In this document: piece by piece, positions 56,373-63,849 of the stretch
Layout of the letters: each line of letters opens with the position of its first letter
Position numbering within the stretch: position 1 is the first letter of the stretch
Assembly: GCF_012328925.1 (NCBI RefSeq)
Contig: NZ_JAAXLS010000024.1
Span: 1-64,000 of the forward strand
Length of the DNA stretch: 64,000 bases
Direction: 5' to 3'
Origin: Amycolatopsis acididurans
GTDB taxonomy: Bacteria > Actinomycetota > Actinomycetes > Mycobacteriales > Pseudonocardiaceae
Made by a program: the position numbers and the translations under genes
Notes under the pieces: generated by a model
Told to the model about the DNA's origin: nothing
Seen by the model: the letters and a program-made list of their open reading frames with translations, nothing else
Databases searched by the model: none

Positions 56373-57002
56373 ATGACTCGCGTCGTGATTCTCGATTACG
56401 GTTCCGGGAACCTTCGATCCGCCGAACGGGCGGTACAGCGGGTTGGTGCCGACGTCGAGGTGACCGCCGATCGCCATGCGGCGCTGGAAGCCGACGGTCT
56501 GGTCGTGCCCGGTGTCGGCGCGTTCGCCGCCTGTATCGAGGGCCTGCGTTCGGTCGGCGGCGACAAGATCATCGGCACCCGGCTGGCCGGCGGGCGCCCG
56601 GTGCTCGGCATCTGCGTCGGCATGCAGATCCTGTTCGAACGCGGTGTCGAGCACGGCGTGGAGTCGAAGGGCACCGGTGAGTGGCCGGGCACGGTCGAGC
56701 GGCTGCACGCCGACGTCGTGCCGCACATGGGCTGGAACACCGTCCGCGCGCCGGAGGACTCGCAGTTGTTCGCGGGCCTGGATGCCGACACGCGGTTCTA
56801 CTTCCTGCACTCCTACGCGCTGCGGAAGTGGGAACTCAACTCCGGCCTGCGGGGCCAGCAGCCGAAGGTCACCTGGTCCCACCATGGCGAGGATTTCGTC
56901 GCGGCGGCGGAGAACGGGCCCCTGTGGGCGACCCAGTTCCACCCGGAGAAGTCCGGCGACGCGGGCGCGCACCTGCTGGAGAACTGGCTGCGGACGCTCT
57001 GA
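56373..57002 (+). CDS. hisH: Imidazole glycerol phosphate synthase, glutamine amidotransferase subunit
   Basis: HisH supplies ammonia from glutamine to HisF. The 209 residues have a class-I amidotransferase fold with LDYGSGNLRSAERAV, LVVPGVGAFAAC, Cys81 in VLGICVGMQILF, and His190/Glu192 in ATQFHPEKSG. It has its own leaderless promoter and is separated from hisB by an MmpL/TetR/GNAT/soxR insertion, so it is no longer in the hisDCB operon. The next gene hisA starts 22 bp later. Confidence 0.96.
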   Translation: MTRVVILDYGSGNLRSAERAVQRVGADVEVTADRHAALEADGLVVPGVGAFAACIEGLRSVGGDKIIGTRLAGGRPVLGICVGMQILFERGVEHGVESKGTGEWPGTVERLHADVVPHMGWNTVRAPEDSQLFAGLDADTRFYFLHSYALRKWELNSGLRGQQPKVTWSHHGEDFVAAAENGPLWATQFHPEKSGDAGAHLLENWLRTL

Positions 57003-57012
57003 GCGGCCCACC

Positions 57013-57018
57013 TATAGT
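57013..57018 (+). promoter_or_regulatory. Predicted -10 box of hisA
   Basis: TATAGT lies 6 nt before GTG 57025, so hisA has a leaderless promoter in addition to read-through from hisH. Confidence 0.55.
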
Positions 57019-57024
57019 GACCGC

Positions 57025-57756
57025 GTGACTTTCACGCTCCTTCCCGCTGTTGACGTGGCCGACGGCCAGGCCGTGCGGCTCGTCCAGGGCGCCGCCGGCA
57101 CCGAGACCTCCTACGGCGATCCGCTCGAGGCGGCGCTGACCTGGCAGCGGGACGGCGCGGAGTGGATCCATCTCGTCGACCTCGACGCCGCGTTCGGTAA
57201 GGGCTCCAACCGCGAGCTGCTGGCGCGCGTCGTCGGCGAACTCGACGTGCAGGTGGAGCTGTCGGGCGGCATCCGCGACGACGAGTCGCTGCGGGCCGCG
57301 CTGGCCACCGGCGCCCGCCGGGTCAACCTCGGCACGGCCGCGCTGGAAGACCCGGAATGGACCGCGAAGGCCGTCGCCACCTACGGCGACCGGGTCGCCA
57401 TCGGCCTCGACGTGCGCATCACCGACGCCGGGCACCGGCTGGCCGCACGCGGCTGGACCAAGGACGGCGGCGACCTGTGGGAGGTGCTGGAGCGCCTCGA
57501 CCGCGACGGCGCGAGCCGCTACGTGGTCACCGACGTGAGCAAGGACGGCACGCTCAAGGGCCCGAACCTCGACCTGCTGCGTGAGGTCGCCGCCCGCACC
57601 GACGCGCCCGTGATCGCCTCCGGCGGGGTGTCCAGCCTCGACGACCTGCGCGCGCTCGCGACGCTGGCCGACGACGGGGTCGAGGGCTCGATCGTCGGCA
57701 AGGCCCTCTACGCGGGTGCGTTCACCCTGCCGGAGGCGCTCGAAGCGGTGCGCTAG
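57025..57756 (+). CDS. hisA: HisA/PriA-type phosphoribosyl isomerase
   Basis: HisA isomerises ProFAR to PRFAR. The 243-residue (beta-alpha)8 barrel starts FTLLPAVDVADGQAVRLVQG with Asp acid/base in AVDVADG, and has GGIRDDESLRAAL, GLDVR, VTDVSKDGTLKGPNLDLL and VIASGGVSSLDDL. In actinobacteria this enzyme is often the bifunctional PriA (HisA plus TrpF) where trpF is lost; no trpF is visible here, which fits but does not prove that. A longer frame to 56476 exists but it only overlaps hisH. The 3' end overlaps the PPOX gene by 4 bp. Confidence 0.94.
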   Translation: MTFTLLPAVDVADGQAVRLVQGAAGTETSYGDPLEAALTWQRDGAEWIHLVDLDAAFGKGSNRELLARVVGELDVQVELSGGIRDDESLRAALATGARRVNLGTAALEDPEWTAKAVATYGDRVAIGLDVRITDAGHRLAARGWTKDGGDLWEVLERLDRDGASRYVVTDVSKDGTLKGPNLDLLREVAARTDAPVIASGGVSSLDDLRALATLADDGVEGSIVGKALYAGAFTLPEALEAVR

Positions 57757-58139
57757 GCGTCCAGCTTCACGGCGATCCCGACCGTGCGGTCCTTCGGGCC
57801 CCGCAGACGGCTGAAGAACATCGTCACGCGCCCGAAGACGCCGTAGTCGCGCGCGATGACGTCGAGCGCGTGCGCCGTGCGCTCGGCGTCGAGCAGCCGC
57901 GCCCGACCGGGCACCGCGGGCCCGTGCGTCTTCGAACCGCGCAGGTCGCAGGCCTGCACGAGCACCTTGCCGTCGTTGCGGATGCGCTTGACCTTGCCCG
58001 CCTTGCGCTCGGAGAAGATGACCAGTTCACCGTCGTCGGTGGCCGCCCACACCGGCGTCGGCACGGCCGTGCCGTCCTTGCGGTAGGTGGTCAGCAGCAC
58101 GTACTTCTCGGCGCCCAGCCGTTCGGCCTCGGTTGTCAT
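57753..58139 (-). CDS. PPOX-class F420-dependent enzyme (Rv2061-like)
   Basis: This 128-residue protein has the split-barrel flavin/F420-binding fold: TEAERLGAEKYVLLTTYRKDGTAVPTPVWAATDDGELVIFSE, KVKRIRNDGKVLVQACDLRGSK, and DVIARDYGVFGRVTMFFSRL. It looks like the Rv2061c family of F420-dependent reductases or biliverdin-like enzymes. The gene is antisense to the his genes and overlaps hisA by 4 bp. ATG 58139 has a TATTTT -10 box 7 nt upstream. The substrate is unknown. Confidence 0.86.
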   Translation of the reverse strand: MTTEAERLGAEKYVLLTTYRKDGTAVPTPVWAATDDGELVIFSERKAGKVKRIRNDGKVLVQACDLRGSKTHGPAVPGRARLLDAERTAHALDVIARDYGVFGRVTMFFSRLRGPKDRTVGIAVKLDA

Positions 58140-58146
58140 ACCGCCC

Positions 58147-58152
58147 AAAATA
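58147..58152 (-). promoter_or_regulatory. Predicted -10 box of the PPOX gene
   Basis: TATTTT on the minus strand lies 7 nt before ATG 58139, a leaderless start. Confidence 0.55.
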
Positions 58153-58159
58153 GTCAGGT

Positions 58160-58894
58160 TCACGGCGTGCGGCGGTGCAACGTGGCCGCGCCGAGCACGA
58201 GCGCGAGAAGTGCGCACCCGGCCACGACCAGCAGGTCGCGCCACAGCGTCACGTCCACTGTGGACGAGCCGGTGATGCGGCTGAGCGCCTCCACGGCGTA
58301 GGACAGCGGCATCACGTCCGACAGCCAGTTCAGCACCCAGCCCATCGAGCCGCGCGCCGCGAACAGGCCGCACAGCAGCAGCTGCGGCAGCACGAACACG
58401 GGCATGAACTGGATCGCCTGGAACTCGGTCGTGGCGAAGGCGCTGACGAACAGCCCGAGCGCGACGCCGAGCAGCGCGTCGAGCACCGCGATCGCCAGCA
58501 GCAGCCACAGCGAGCCCTTGATGTCCAGGCCCAGCCAGCTCGCCGAGATCGTGGTGGCCACCGCGACCTGCACGATCGCGAGCAGCCCGAACGCGATCGC
58601 GTACCCGAACAGTAGGTCCAGTTTGTGGATCGGCAGTGTCATCAGCCGTTCGAGCGTGGTCGTGGTCCGCTCGCGCAGCGTGGTGATCGAGGTGATCAGG
58701 AACATCACCGTGAACGGGAAGATGCCCAGCAGGGCGGGCGCGGTGTGATTGAACGCCACGGCCGTGTCGAGCACATAACGCAGCAGCACCATCAGCACCG
58801 AGGGCACCGCGATCAGCAGCACGACGGTGCGCGGATCGTGCCGGAGCTGGCTGAGGATGCGGCGCGTCGTGGCGAGCGTCATCGCGAGGTTCAT
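58160..58894 (-). CDS. ABC-2 type transporter permease
   Basis: This 244-residue membrane protein starts MNLAMTLATTRRILSQLRHD and has six helices with the ABC-2 family signature (GIFPFTVMFLITSITTLRERTTTTLERLMTLPI; EFQAIQFMPVFVLPQLLLCGLF; LSDVMPLSYAVEAL). Its start overlaps the ATPase stop by 4 bp, so they form one exporter. Usual substrates are drugs, antibiotics or lipids. It ends next to the PPOX gene. Confidence 0.9.
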   Translation of the reverse strand: MNLAMTLATTRRILSQLRHDPRTVVLLIAVPSVLMVLLRYVLDTAVAFNHTAPALLGIFPFTVMFLITSITTLRERTTTTLERLMTLPIHKLDLLFGYAIAFGLLAIVQVAVATTISASWLGLDIKGSLWLLLAIAVLDALLGVALGLFVSAFATTEFQAIQFMPVFVLPQLLLCGLFAARGSMGWVLNWLSDVMPLSYAVEALSRITGSSTVDVTLWRDLLVVAGCALLALVLGAATLHRRTP

Positions 58895-59616
58895 GAGTGT
58901 GCGGCCTCCTTGTCGCGGATCAGCCGGAGGAAGGCCTGTTCGAGGTCGGCGGAGCCGGTGCGCTCGCGCAGTGCCGAGGGCGAGCCGGTGGCCAGCACCC
59001 GGCCCTCGCGCATCAGCAGCAGCTGATCGCAGCGCGCGGCCTCGTCCATCACGTGACTCGACACGAGCAGCGTCGTGCCCCGCGCCGCGAGGGTGCGGAA
59101 CAGTTCCCACAGGCTGTCGCGCAGCACGGGGTCGAGCCCGACCGTGGGCTCGTCGAGCACCAGCAGCTCCGGGGTGCCGAGCAGGGCGATGGCGAGGTTG
59201 GCGCGGCTGAGTTCCCCGCCGGAGAGGTTGCCGACCAGGCTGCCCGCCTCGGCACCGAGATCGACCTCGGCGATCACCCTGTCCACGTCGGACTTCGGCG
59301 CGCGCAGGATCGCGGCGAAGTAGCGCAGCGCCTCGGCGACGGTGAGATCGGCGTAGATCGCGGGATTCTGCGTGGCGTAGCCGATCTTCCGGCGCAGCTC
59401 GGGGCTGCCCGCCGGACGGCCGAGCACGTGCACCTGCCCGCCCGCGACGATCTGCACGCCCACGATCGAGCGCAGCACTGTGGTCTTGCCGCAGCCGCTC
59501 GGACCGAGCAGGCCGGTCACCTGGCCGCGCGGCACGGCGAAGCTCACGTCGTGCACGACCTCGCGCCCGCCGCGGCGGACCACGAGACCGCCGACGGTGA
59601 CGGCTGAATTCGTCAT
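58891..59616 (-). CDS. ABC transporter ATP-binding protein
   Basis: The 241-residue ATPase has Walker A GLLGPSGCGKTTVLRS (about residues 36-51), the Q-loop YATQNPAIY, signature LSGGELSRANLAIAL, Walker B LLVLDEPTVGLDP and the switch His in LLVSSHVMDEA. It starts at ATG 59616 and overlaps the permease start (ATGA). It is a drug-exporter type with no substrate-binding protein. Confidence 0.93.
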   Translation of the reverse strand: MTNSAVTVGGLVVRRGGREVVHDVSFAVPRGQVTGLLGPSGCGKTTVLRSIVGVQIVAGGQVHVLGRPAGSPELRRKIGYATQNPAIYADLTVAEALRYFAAILRAPKSDVDRVIAEVDLGAEAGSLVGNLSGGELSRANLAIALLGTPELLVLDEPTVGLDPVLRDSLWELFRTLAARGTTLLVSSHVMDEAARCDQLLLMREGRVLATGSPSALRERTGSADLEQAFLRLIRDKEAAHS

Positions 59617-59665
59617 GTGTTTAATTCTGCGTCCGCCGAGTTGTCCGGTCAAGGGGCGGACGCCC

Positions 59666-60499
59666 TCAGGAGGCCGGTTCGATCTCGCCGAACCGGGCGA
59701 GCGCGAGAGCCGCCGCGACGGCCAGCACGAACCCGGCGATCGCGATCGGCGCGAATCCGGGACGGGTCGAGTCGCCGAGCGCGACGACCCCGATGACCGA
59801 AGGCAGCACGGTTTCGCCGACGACCATGAGTGCGGTGGCGGTGGTGACGCTGCCGCGCTGCAGCGCGGAGGCGTAGAACAGCATCGCGACCACCCCGGCG
59901 CCCGCGATCGTGTAGGTCGCCGGATCGGTGAGCACCGCGACGACGCTGCTGGTGTCCAGCACCCGTCCGGCGAGCGCCACCAGCGCGAAGCCCAGCCCGG
60001 CGACCAGTCCCAGCGCGGGACCGCGCACCGTGTCCGCCGCGCGGCCGGCGAGCGCGCCGACACCGGCGAGCACGACCGTCGCGACCGCGAGCGCGATGTG
60101 GAAGCCCAGCCCGACCGGTTCGGAACCCTCGCTCTGCGCGGACGCCCCGAGCAGCGCGAGCCCGGCGCACACCGCCACGATCGCGGTCCATTCGCGGCCG
60201 TGCAGCCGGGCCCCGATCTTGAGCGCGGCCACCGCCGTCACGGCGAGGCTCGCCGCGAGCGCCGCCTGCACGACGAACAGCGGCAGCACCCGCAGCGCCA
60301 CCAGCTGGGCGATGAAGCCCAGCGCGTCCATGCTCAGCCCGAGCACATAACGCCACTGCCGCAGCACCCGGAACAGCAGCCTCGGATCGACGCCGGCCGC
60401 GCCGTCGTCGTCCACCGCGCGCGCCGCGACCGCCTGCAGCACCGACGCCACCCCGTACGCGATCGCCGCGACCAGCGCGCACACCAGACCCCACCACAC
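59666..60499 (-). CDS. EamA/DMT-family transporter
   Basis: This 277-residue protein has about ten hydrophobic helices and two EamA-like repeats (MWWGLVCALVAAIAYGVASV; VLPLFVVQAALAASLAVTAV; AMLFYASALQRGSVTTATALMVVGETVLPSVIGVVALGD). DMT-family members export amino acids or metabolites. GTG 60499 has a -10 box within the TetR stop, so it can be transcribed independently. It follows the TetR gene by 10 bp. Substrate unknown. Confidence 0.82.
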   Translation of the reverse strand: MWWGLVCALVAAIAYGVASVLQAVAARAVDDDGAAGVDPRLLFRVLRQWRYVLGLSMDALGFIAQLVALRVLPLFVVQAALAASLAVTAVAALKIGARLHGREWTAIVAVCAGLALLGASAQSEGSEPVGLGFHIALAVATVVLAGVGALAGRAADTVRGPALGLVAGLGFALVALAGRVLDTSSVVAVLTDPATYTIAGAGVVAMLFYASALQRGSVTTATALMVVGETVLPSVIGVVALGDSTRPGFAPIAIAGFVLAVAAALALARFGEIEPAS

Positions 60500-60506
60500 G
60501 GGACCG

Positions 60507-60512
60507 ACCCTA
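60507..60512 (-). promoter_or_regulatory. Predicted -10 box of the EamA gene
   Basis: TAGGGT on the minus strand lies 7 nt before GTG 60499 and overlaps the TetR stop (60510-60512). Confidence 0.45.
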
Positions 60513-61085
60513 TTCAGGGGTGAGGTAGTTCTGCAGCACGGGCGCGATCAACTCGACGATCTCGTCGTCGGTGGCGTCGACCAGCGGCGGTGCCTGCACG
60601 ACGTAGCGCAGCATCACCAGGCCGATCATCTGTGCGGCGGCCGCGGTCACCCGCAGCGGCGGCACGCCGCGCGCCTCGGCGAGCCGGGCCAGCACGGTGC
60701 GCACCATGAACTGCCGGAGCATCGTCGCGGCCTGCTCGTTGCTCGCGACCGACCGCAGCATCGCGAGGAACGGCGCCCGGCCCGCGGGATCGCCCCACAA
60801 CGCGAGGAACAACCGGGCGACCCGTTCGCCGATCTGTTCCGGCGGGCCGGACAGCAGCAGCGGCAGCTGCTCGGCCGGATCGATCGGGAAGTTCATCGCC
60901 ACCACGAACAGTTGCTGCTTGGTGCCGAAGAAATGGTGCAGCAGCGCCGCGTTCACTCCCGCTTCGGCGGCGATCCCGCGCACCGTCGCCCCGTCGTAGC
61001 CCTGCTCGGCGAAGGCCCGCCGGGCCGCGGCGATGATCTGCTCGCGTGTCTCGGTGGGACCTGGCCGGCGCCCCGCTCGTGCCAT
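60510..61085 (-). CDS. TetR-family regulator
   Basis: This 191-residue regulator has an N-terminal HTH (TREQIIAAARRAFAEQGYDGATVRGIAAEAGVNAALLHHFFGTKQQL) and a helical ligand domain. It stands upstream of the EamA transporter and the ABC exporter on the same strand, and divergent from hisF (43 bp apart). It is a likely repressor of the exporter genes. ATG 61085 follows TAATAT at 6 nt. No clear palindrome was found in the gap. Confidence 0.88.
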   Translation of the reverse strand: MARAGRRPGPTETREQIIAAARRAFAEQGYDGATVRGIAAEAGVNAALLHHFFGTKQQLFVVAMNFPIDPAEQLPLLLSGPPEQIGERVARLFLALWGDPAGRAPFLAMLRSVASNEQAATMLRQFMVRTVLARLAEARGVPPLRVTAAAAQMIGLVMLRYVVQAPPLVDATDDEIVELIAPVLQNYLTPE

Positions 61086-61091
61086 GCGGGG

Positions 61092-61097
61092 ATATTA
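61092..61097 (-). promoter_or_regulatory. Predicted -10 box of the TetR gene at 60510
   Basis: TAATAT on the minus strand lies 6 nt before ATG 61085, divergent from the hisF promoter. Confidence 0.55.
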
Positions 61098-61116
61098 GGA
61101 CGAAAATCAGGGCCAG

Positions 61117-61122
61117 TAAGCT
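61117..61122 (+). promoter_or_regulatory. Predicted -10 box of hisF
   Basis: TAAGCT lies 6 nt before ATG 61129, a leaderless start. Confidence 0.55.
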
Positions 61123-61128
61123 GGGGAT

Positions 61129-61902
61129 ATGGGCGTAGCGGTAAGGGTCATTCCCTGTCTGGATGTGGACGCGGGGCGCGTGGTGAAGGGCGTGAACTTC
61201 GCCGACCTGCGTGACGCGGGCGATCCGGTGGAGCTGGCCCGAATCTACGACGCGGAGGGCGCGGACGAGCTGACCTTCCTCGACGTCACGGCCTCCTCGG
61301 GCAACCGGGAGACGACGTTCGACGTGGTCCGCCGCACCGCCGAGCAGGTCTTCATCCCGCTCACCGTCGGCGGCGGCGTCCGCACCTGCGAGGACGTCGA
61401 CAAGCTGCTGCGCGCCGGTGCCGACAAGGTGGGCATCAACACCGCCGCCATCGCGCGTCCCGAACTGCTGCACGAGGCCTCCCGCCGGTTCGGCTCGCAG
61501 TGCATCGTGCTGTCGGTGGACGCGCGCCGCGTGCCCGCGGGGCAGGAGCCGACGCCGTCCGGGTTCGAGGTGACCACCCACGGCGGCCGCCGCGGCACGG
61601 GTATCGACGCCGTCGAATGGGCCCAGCGCGGCGAGGAGTACGGGGTCGGCGAGATCCTGCTGAACTCCATGGACGCCGACGGCACGAAGAGCGGCTTCGA
61701 CCTCGAACTGATCGAGATGACCCGGAAGGTCGTGCGGGTGCCGTTGATCGCCAGTGGCGGCGCGGGTGCCACCGAGCACTTCCTGCCCGCCGTGCGTGCC
61801 GGCGCCGACGCGGTGCTGGCCGCCAGCGTGTTCCACTTCGGACAGTTGAAGATCGGTGAGGTCAAGAACGCGCTGCGGGCCGGGGGAGTCGAGGTCCGGT
61901 GA
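61129..61902 (+). CDS. hisF: Imidazole glycerol phosphate synthase, cyclase subunit
   Basis: HisF receives ammonia from HisH and forms IGP and AICAR from PRFAR. The 257-residue (beta-alpha)8 barrel starts VAVRVIPCLDVDAGRVVKGVNF with the catalytic Asp in CLDVDAG, and shows LTVGGGVRTCEDVDKLLRAGADKVGINTAAI, VLSVDARRV, GEILLNSMDADGTKSGFDLELI and LIASGGAGATEHF. The stop overlaps the next gene's start as GTGA. It is separated from hisA by the PPOX/ABC/EamA/TetR genes. Confidence 0.97.
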   Translation: MGVAVRVIPCLDVDAGRVVKGVNFADLRDAGDPVELARIYDAEGADELTFLDVTASSGNRETTFDVVRRTAEQVFIPLTVGGGVRTCEDVDKLLRAGADKVGINTAAIARPELLHEASRRFGSQCIVLSVDARRVPAGQEPTPSGFEVTTHGGRRGTGIDAVEWAQRGEEYGVGEILLNSMDADGTKSGFDLELIEMTRKVVRVPLIASGGAGATEHFLPAVRAGADAVLAASVFHFGQLKIGEVKNALRAGGVEVR

Positions 61903-62270
61903 GGCAGGCCGCCGTCGAGGTGAAGGTGACGGTCTGGCTGCTGCTCGGGCTCGGTCTCGCCTATCTCGCGCTCGGCATCGTCATCGTGGCCACGTCCGAG
62001 GCGTCGCCGCGCACGGTGATCCTGCCCATCGCGAGCGTGATCCTCGGCGGGCTGGTCGCCGGCGGGCTGGCGCTGCGCATGCCCTCGTCCCGCTTCTTCG
62101 GGTTCGGGGTCGCCGCGCTGCTGGCGATCCTGCACGCGTTCCTGCTGCTGGGCAGCACGGTCATCTGGTTCAAGATCTTCTCCGGGCTGGTGGCCGCCGG
62201 GTACGTCTACACGATCGTCCTGCTCAATTCCGGCCCGATGCGCCGCTATCTGTACGGAGCCACCGCATGA
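61899..62270 (+). CDS. Membrane protein between hisF and hisI
   Basis: This 123-residue protein has four hydrophobic segments (VTVWLLLGLGLAYLALGIVI; TVILPIASVILGGLVAGGLAL; FFGFGVAALLAILHAFLLLG; KIFSGLVAAGYVYTIVLL). Translation overlaps both neighbours (GTGA with hisF, ATGA with hisI), so it is expressed in step with the his enzymes. No known motif. It might be an operon-resident membrane anchor, or unrelated to histidine. Confidence 0.75.
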   Translation: MRQAAVEVKVTVWLLLGLGLAYLALGIVIVATSEASPRTVILPIASVILGGLVAGGLALRMPSSRFFGFGVAALLAILHAFLLLGSTVIWFKIFSGLVAAGYVYTIVLLNSGPMRRYLYGATA

Positions 62271-62620
62271 GCCTGGATCCCGAACTGTCCGCGCGGCTCA
62301 AGCGCAACGCCGACGGGCTGATCTGCGCGGTGGTGGTCGAGCACTCGACCTCCGACGTGCTGATGGTCGCGTGGATGAACGACGAGGCGCTCGAACGCAC
62401 GCTGACCACCCGGCGCGGCACCTACTATTCGCGCAGCCGCAAGGAGTTGTGGGTCAAGGGCGAGACGTCCGGGCACACGCAGCATGTGCGTGAGGTGCGC
62501 CTGGACTGCGACGCGGACACGGTGCTCGTGCGCGTCGACCAGACCGGCCCGGCGTGCCACACGGGCACGCATTCGTGCTTCGACACCGATGAGCGGCTGC
62601 TGCTCGCCGACGAGGGCTGA
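62267..62620 (+). CDS. hisI: Phosphoribosyl-AMP cyclohydrolase
   Basis: HisI opens the PR-AMP ring to ProFAR, the third step of histidine synthesis. The 117-residue monofunctional enzyme has the metal motifs VLMVAWMNDEALERTLTTRRGTYYSRSRKELWVKGETSGHTQHVREVRLDCDADTVLVRV and GPACHTGTHSCF, with CxxxxxxCF-type cysteines. hisE (the second function in some species) is not fused. ATG 62267 overlaps the membrane gene. Confidence 0.96.
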   Translation: MSLDPELSARLKRNADGLICAVVVEHSTSDVLMVAWMNDEALERTLTTRRGTYYSRSRKELWVKGETSGHTQHVREVRLDCDADTVLVRVDQTGPACHTGTHSCFDTDERLLLADEG

Positions 62621-62740
62621 ACGGGCCAAGTTCTCTCTTCTGGGTGAACTTCGGATCTCGTTGTCTGATTCGTTGCCAAGCGTTTCGTTCTTCGGAATTC
62701 TATGTCCCCACGGACGAATTCCCTGGAAAGGAGCGCGATC

Positions 62741-63040
62741 ATGAGTGATACGAAAGTCTATTACGAACAACTGCGCGGTAGGGCGCGGCAGTTGGTGACC
62801 AGCCTCGACGACACGATGACCGACCTGATGGCGGTGGAGATCGCGATCAACGAGGTTTCCAAGGCGGACATGGACAATCCCGGTGAGATGTCCACAACGG
62901 ACACTGGTGACATCCGGCATCTGCTGGAGACCGCACAGTTCTCCATCCGCTCCGCGGAACGGATCGCGGTGGAGCATTCCAATGACGTCGAGCAGGCGAT
63001 GAAGAGGCTCGGCCTGTGGACCGAGGACAAGTTCGACTGA
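62741..63040 (+). CDS. Hypothetical helical protein, 99 aa
   Basis: This acidic, mostly helical protein starts SDTKVYYEQLRGRARQLVTS and ends RLGLWTEDKFD, with long amphipathic stretches (TMTDLMAVEIAINEV; IRHLLETAQFSIRSAERIAV). ATG 62741 has AAAGGAG upstream. The 120-bp leader is A/T-richer than the rest of the window, and TTGCCA (62673-62678) plus TTCTAT (62698-62703) could be a weak promoter. Not recognised. It lies between hisI and a TetR gene. Confidence 0.62.
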   Translation: MSDTKVYYEQLRGRARQLVTSLDDTMTDLMAVEIAINEVSKADMDNPGEMSTTDTGDIRHLLETAQFSIRSAERIAVEHSNDVEQAMKRLGLWTEDKFD

Positions 63041-63049
63041 ACGGCGGGG

Positions 63050-63754
63050 TCAATTCGAACGGGTGGAACCGATGTCGCCCGTGAGGTAACGCTGCAAGGT
63101 CGGCCCGACCGCGGCCACGACGGTCTCCAGGTCGGCCGAGCCGAGGGGTTCGAACTTCGCGACGTAACGAGCCATGCCGACGCCGATGAGCTGGGACGCG
63201 CACAGCGTGGCCCGCAACTGGGGTTGATCAGCGTCGATCGAGGCCACCACGCGGCTGAGGACGTGCTCGATCAGGAAGTCTCGCAGGCCGATGGCAGCCT
63301 GGTCGTGGCTGGCCAGACTGCGCACCAGCGCGGGGAACACGCCGCCCGCGGTCGCGTCCCAGACGGTCACGAACCGGCGGACGATCCGCTCGCCGAGCGA
63401 GTCGCGGCTGCCCGCGAGCAGTTCGCCGACGAGCTGGCCGGGGTCGAAGGGCAGTTGCAGGACGGCCTGCGCGAACAGTGATTCCTTGCCGCCGAACCAG
63501 TGGTTGACCATCGCCGCGTCCACCCCGGCCCGCGAGGCGATGGTCCGCACGGTGGCGCCTTCGTACCCCGATTCGGAGAACACCTCACGGGCGGCCGCCA
63601 GCAGGGCGTTGCGCGTGTCCTGTCCGGCGGGCCGCCGTCCTCGCTTGCGGGCCGGCGCGGGGGAGGGGGATTCAGCCGGAGTGTCCGGCGGCGGTGCGAC
63701 CCCCACGGCCTTGGCCGGCTTGGCGGGGGTGTCGGGTTGTTCGGCGGTGCTCAC
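63050..63754 (-). CDS. TetR-family regulator
   Basis: This 234-residue regulator has a long Pro/Ala-rich basic N-terminus (about 35 residues, ending ARKRGRRPAGQD), then the HTH (TRNALLAAAREVFSESGYEGATVRTIASRAGVDAAMVNHWFGGKESL) and a helical domain with a HWF/YHF-type core. GTG 63754 is preceded by CATGAT 6 nt upstream. It is divergent from trpE (95 bp apart) and could regulate trpE or itself. The target is unknown. Confidence 0.88.
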   Translation of the reverse strand: MSTAEQPDTPAKPAKAVGVAPPPDTPAESPSPAPARKRGRRPAGQDTRNALLAAAREVFSESGYEGATVRTIASRAGVDAAMVNHWFGGKESLFAQAVLQLPFDPGQLVGELLAGSRDSLGERIVRRFVTVWDATAGGVFPALVRSLASHDQAAIGLRDFLIEHVLSRVVASIDADQPQLRATLCASQLIGVGMARYVAKFEPLGSADLETVVAAVGPTLQRYLTGDIGSTRSN

Positions 63755-63760
63755 CAATCC

Positions 63761-63766
63761 ATCATG
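63761..63766 (-). promoter_or_regulatory. Predicted -10 box of the TetR gene at 63050
   Basis: CATGAT on the minus strand lies 6 nt before GTG 63754. Confidence 0.5.
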
Positions 63767-63836
63767 GCTTGTCAGGGCAAAAAATTCAACGCAGAATGAA
63801 TTAATGCCCGGTGCGGGTGGCCGTGGGCGTCAGCGG

Positions 63837-63842
63837 CACAAT
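63837..63842 (+). promoter_or_regulatory. Predicted -10 box of trpE
   Basis: CACAAT lies 7 nt before ATG 63850, a leaderless start. An ATG at 63841 would fall inside it. Confidence 0.5.
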
Positions 63843-63849
63843 GGCTGCC

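Noticed and set aside
56476..57756. Extended HisA start inside hisH
   Set aside because: The upstream part overlaps hisH in another frame; the leaderless GTG at 57025 gives the normal HisA length.
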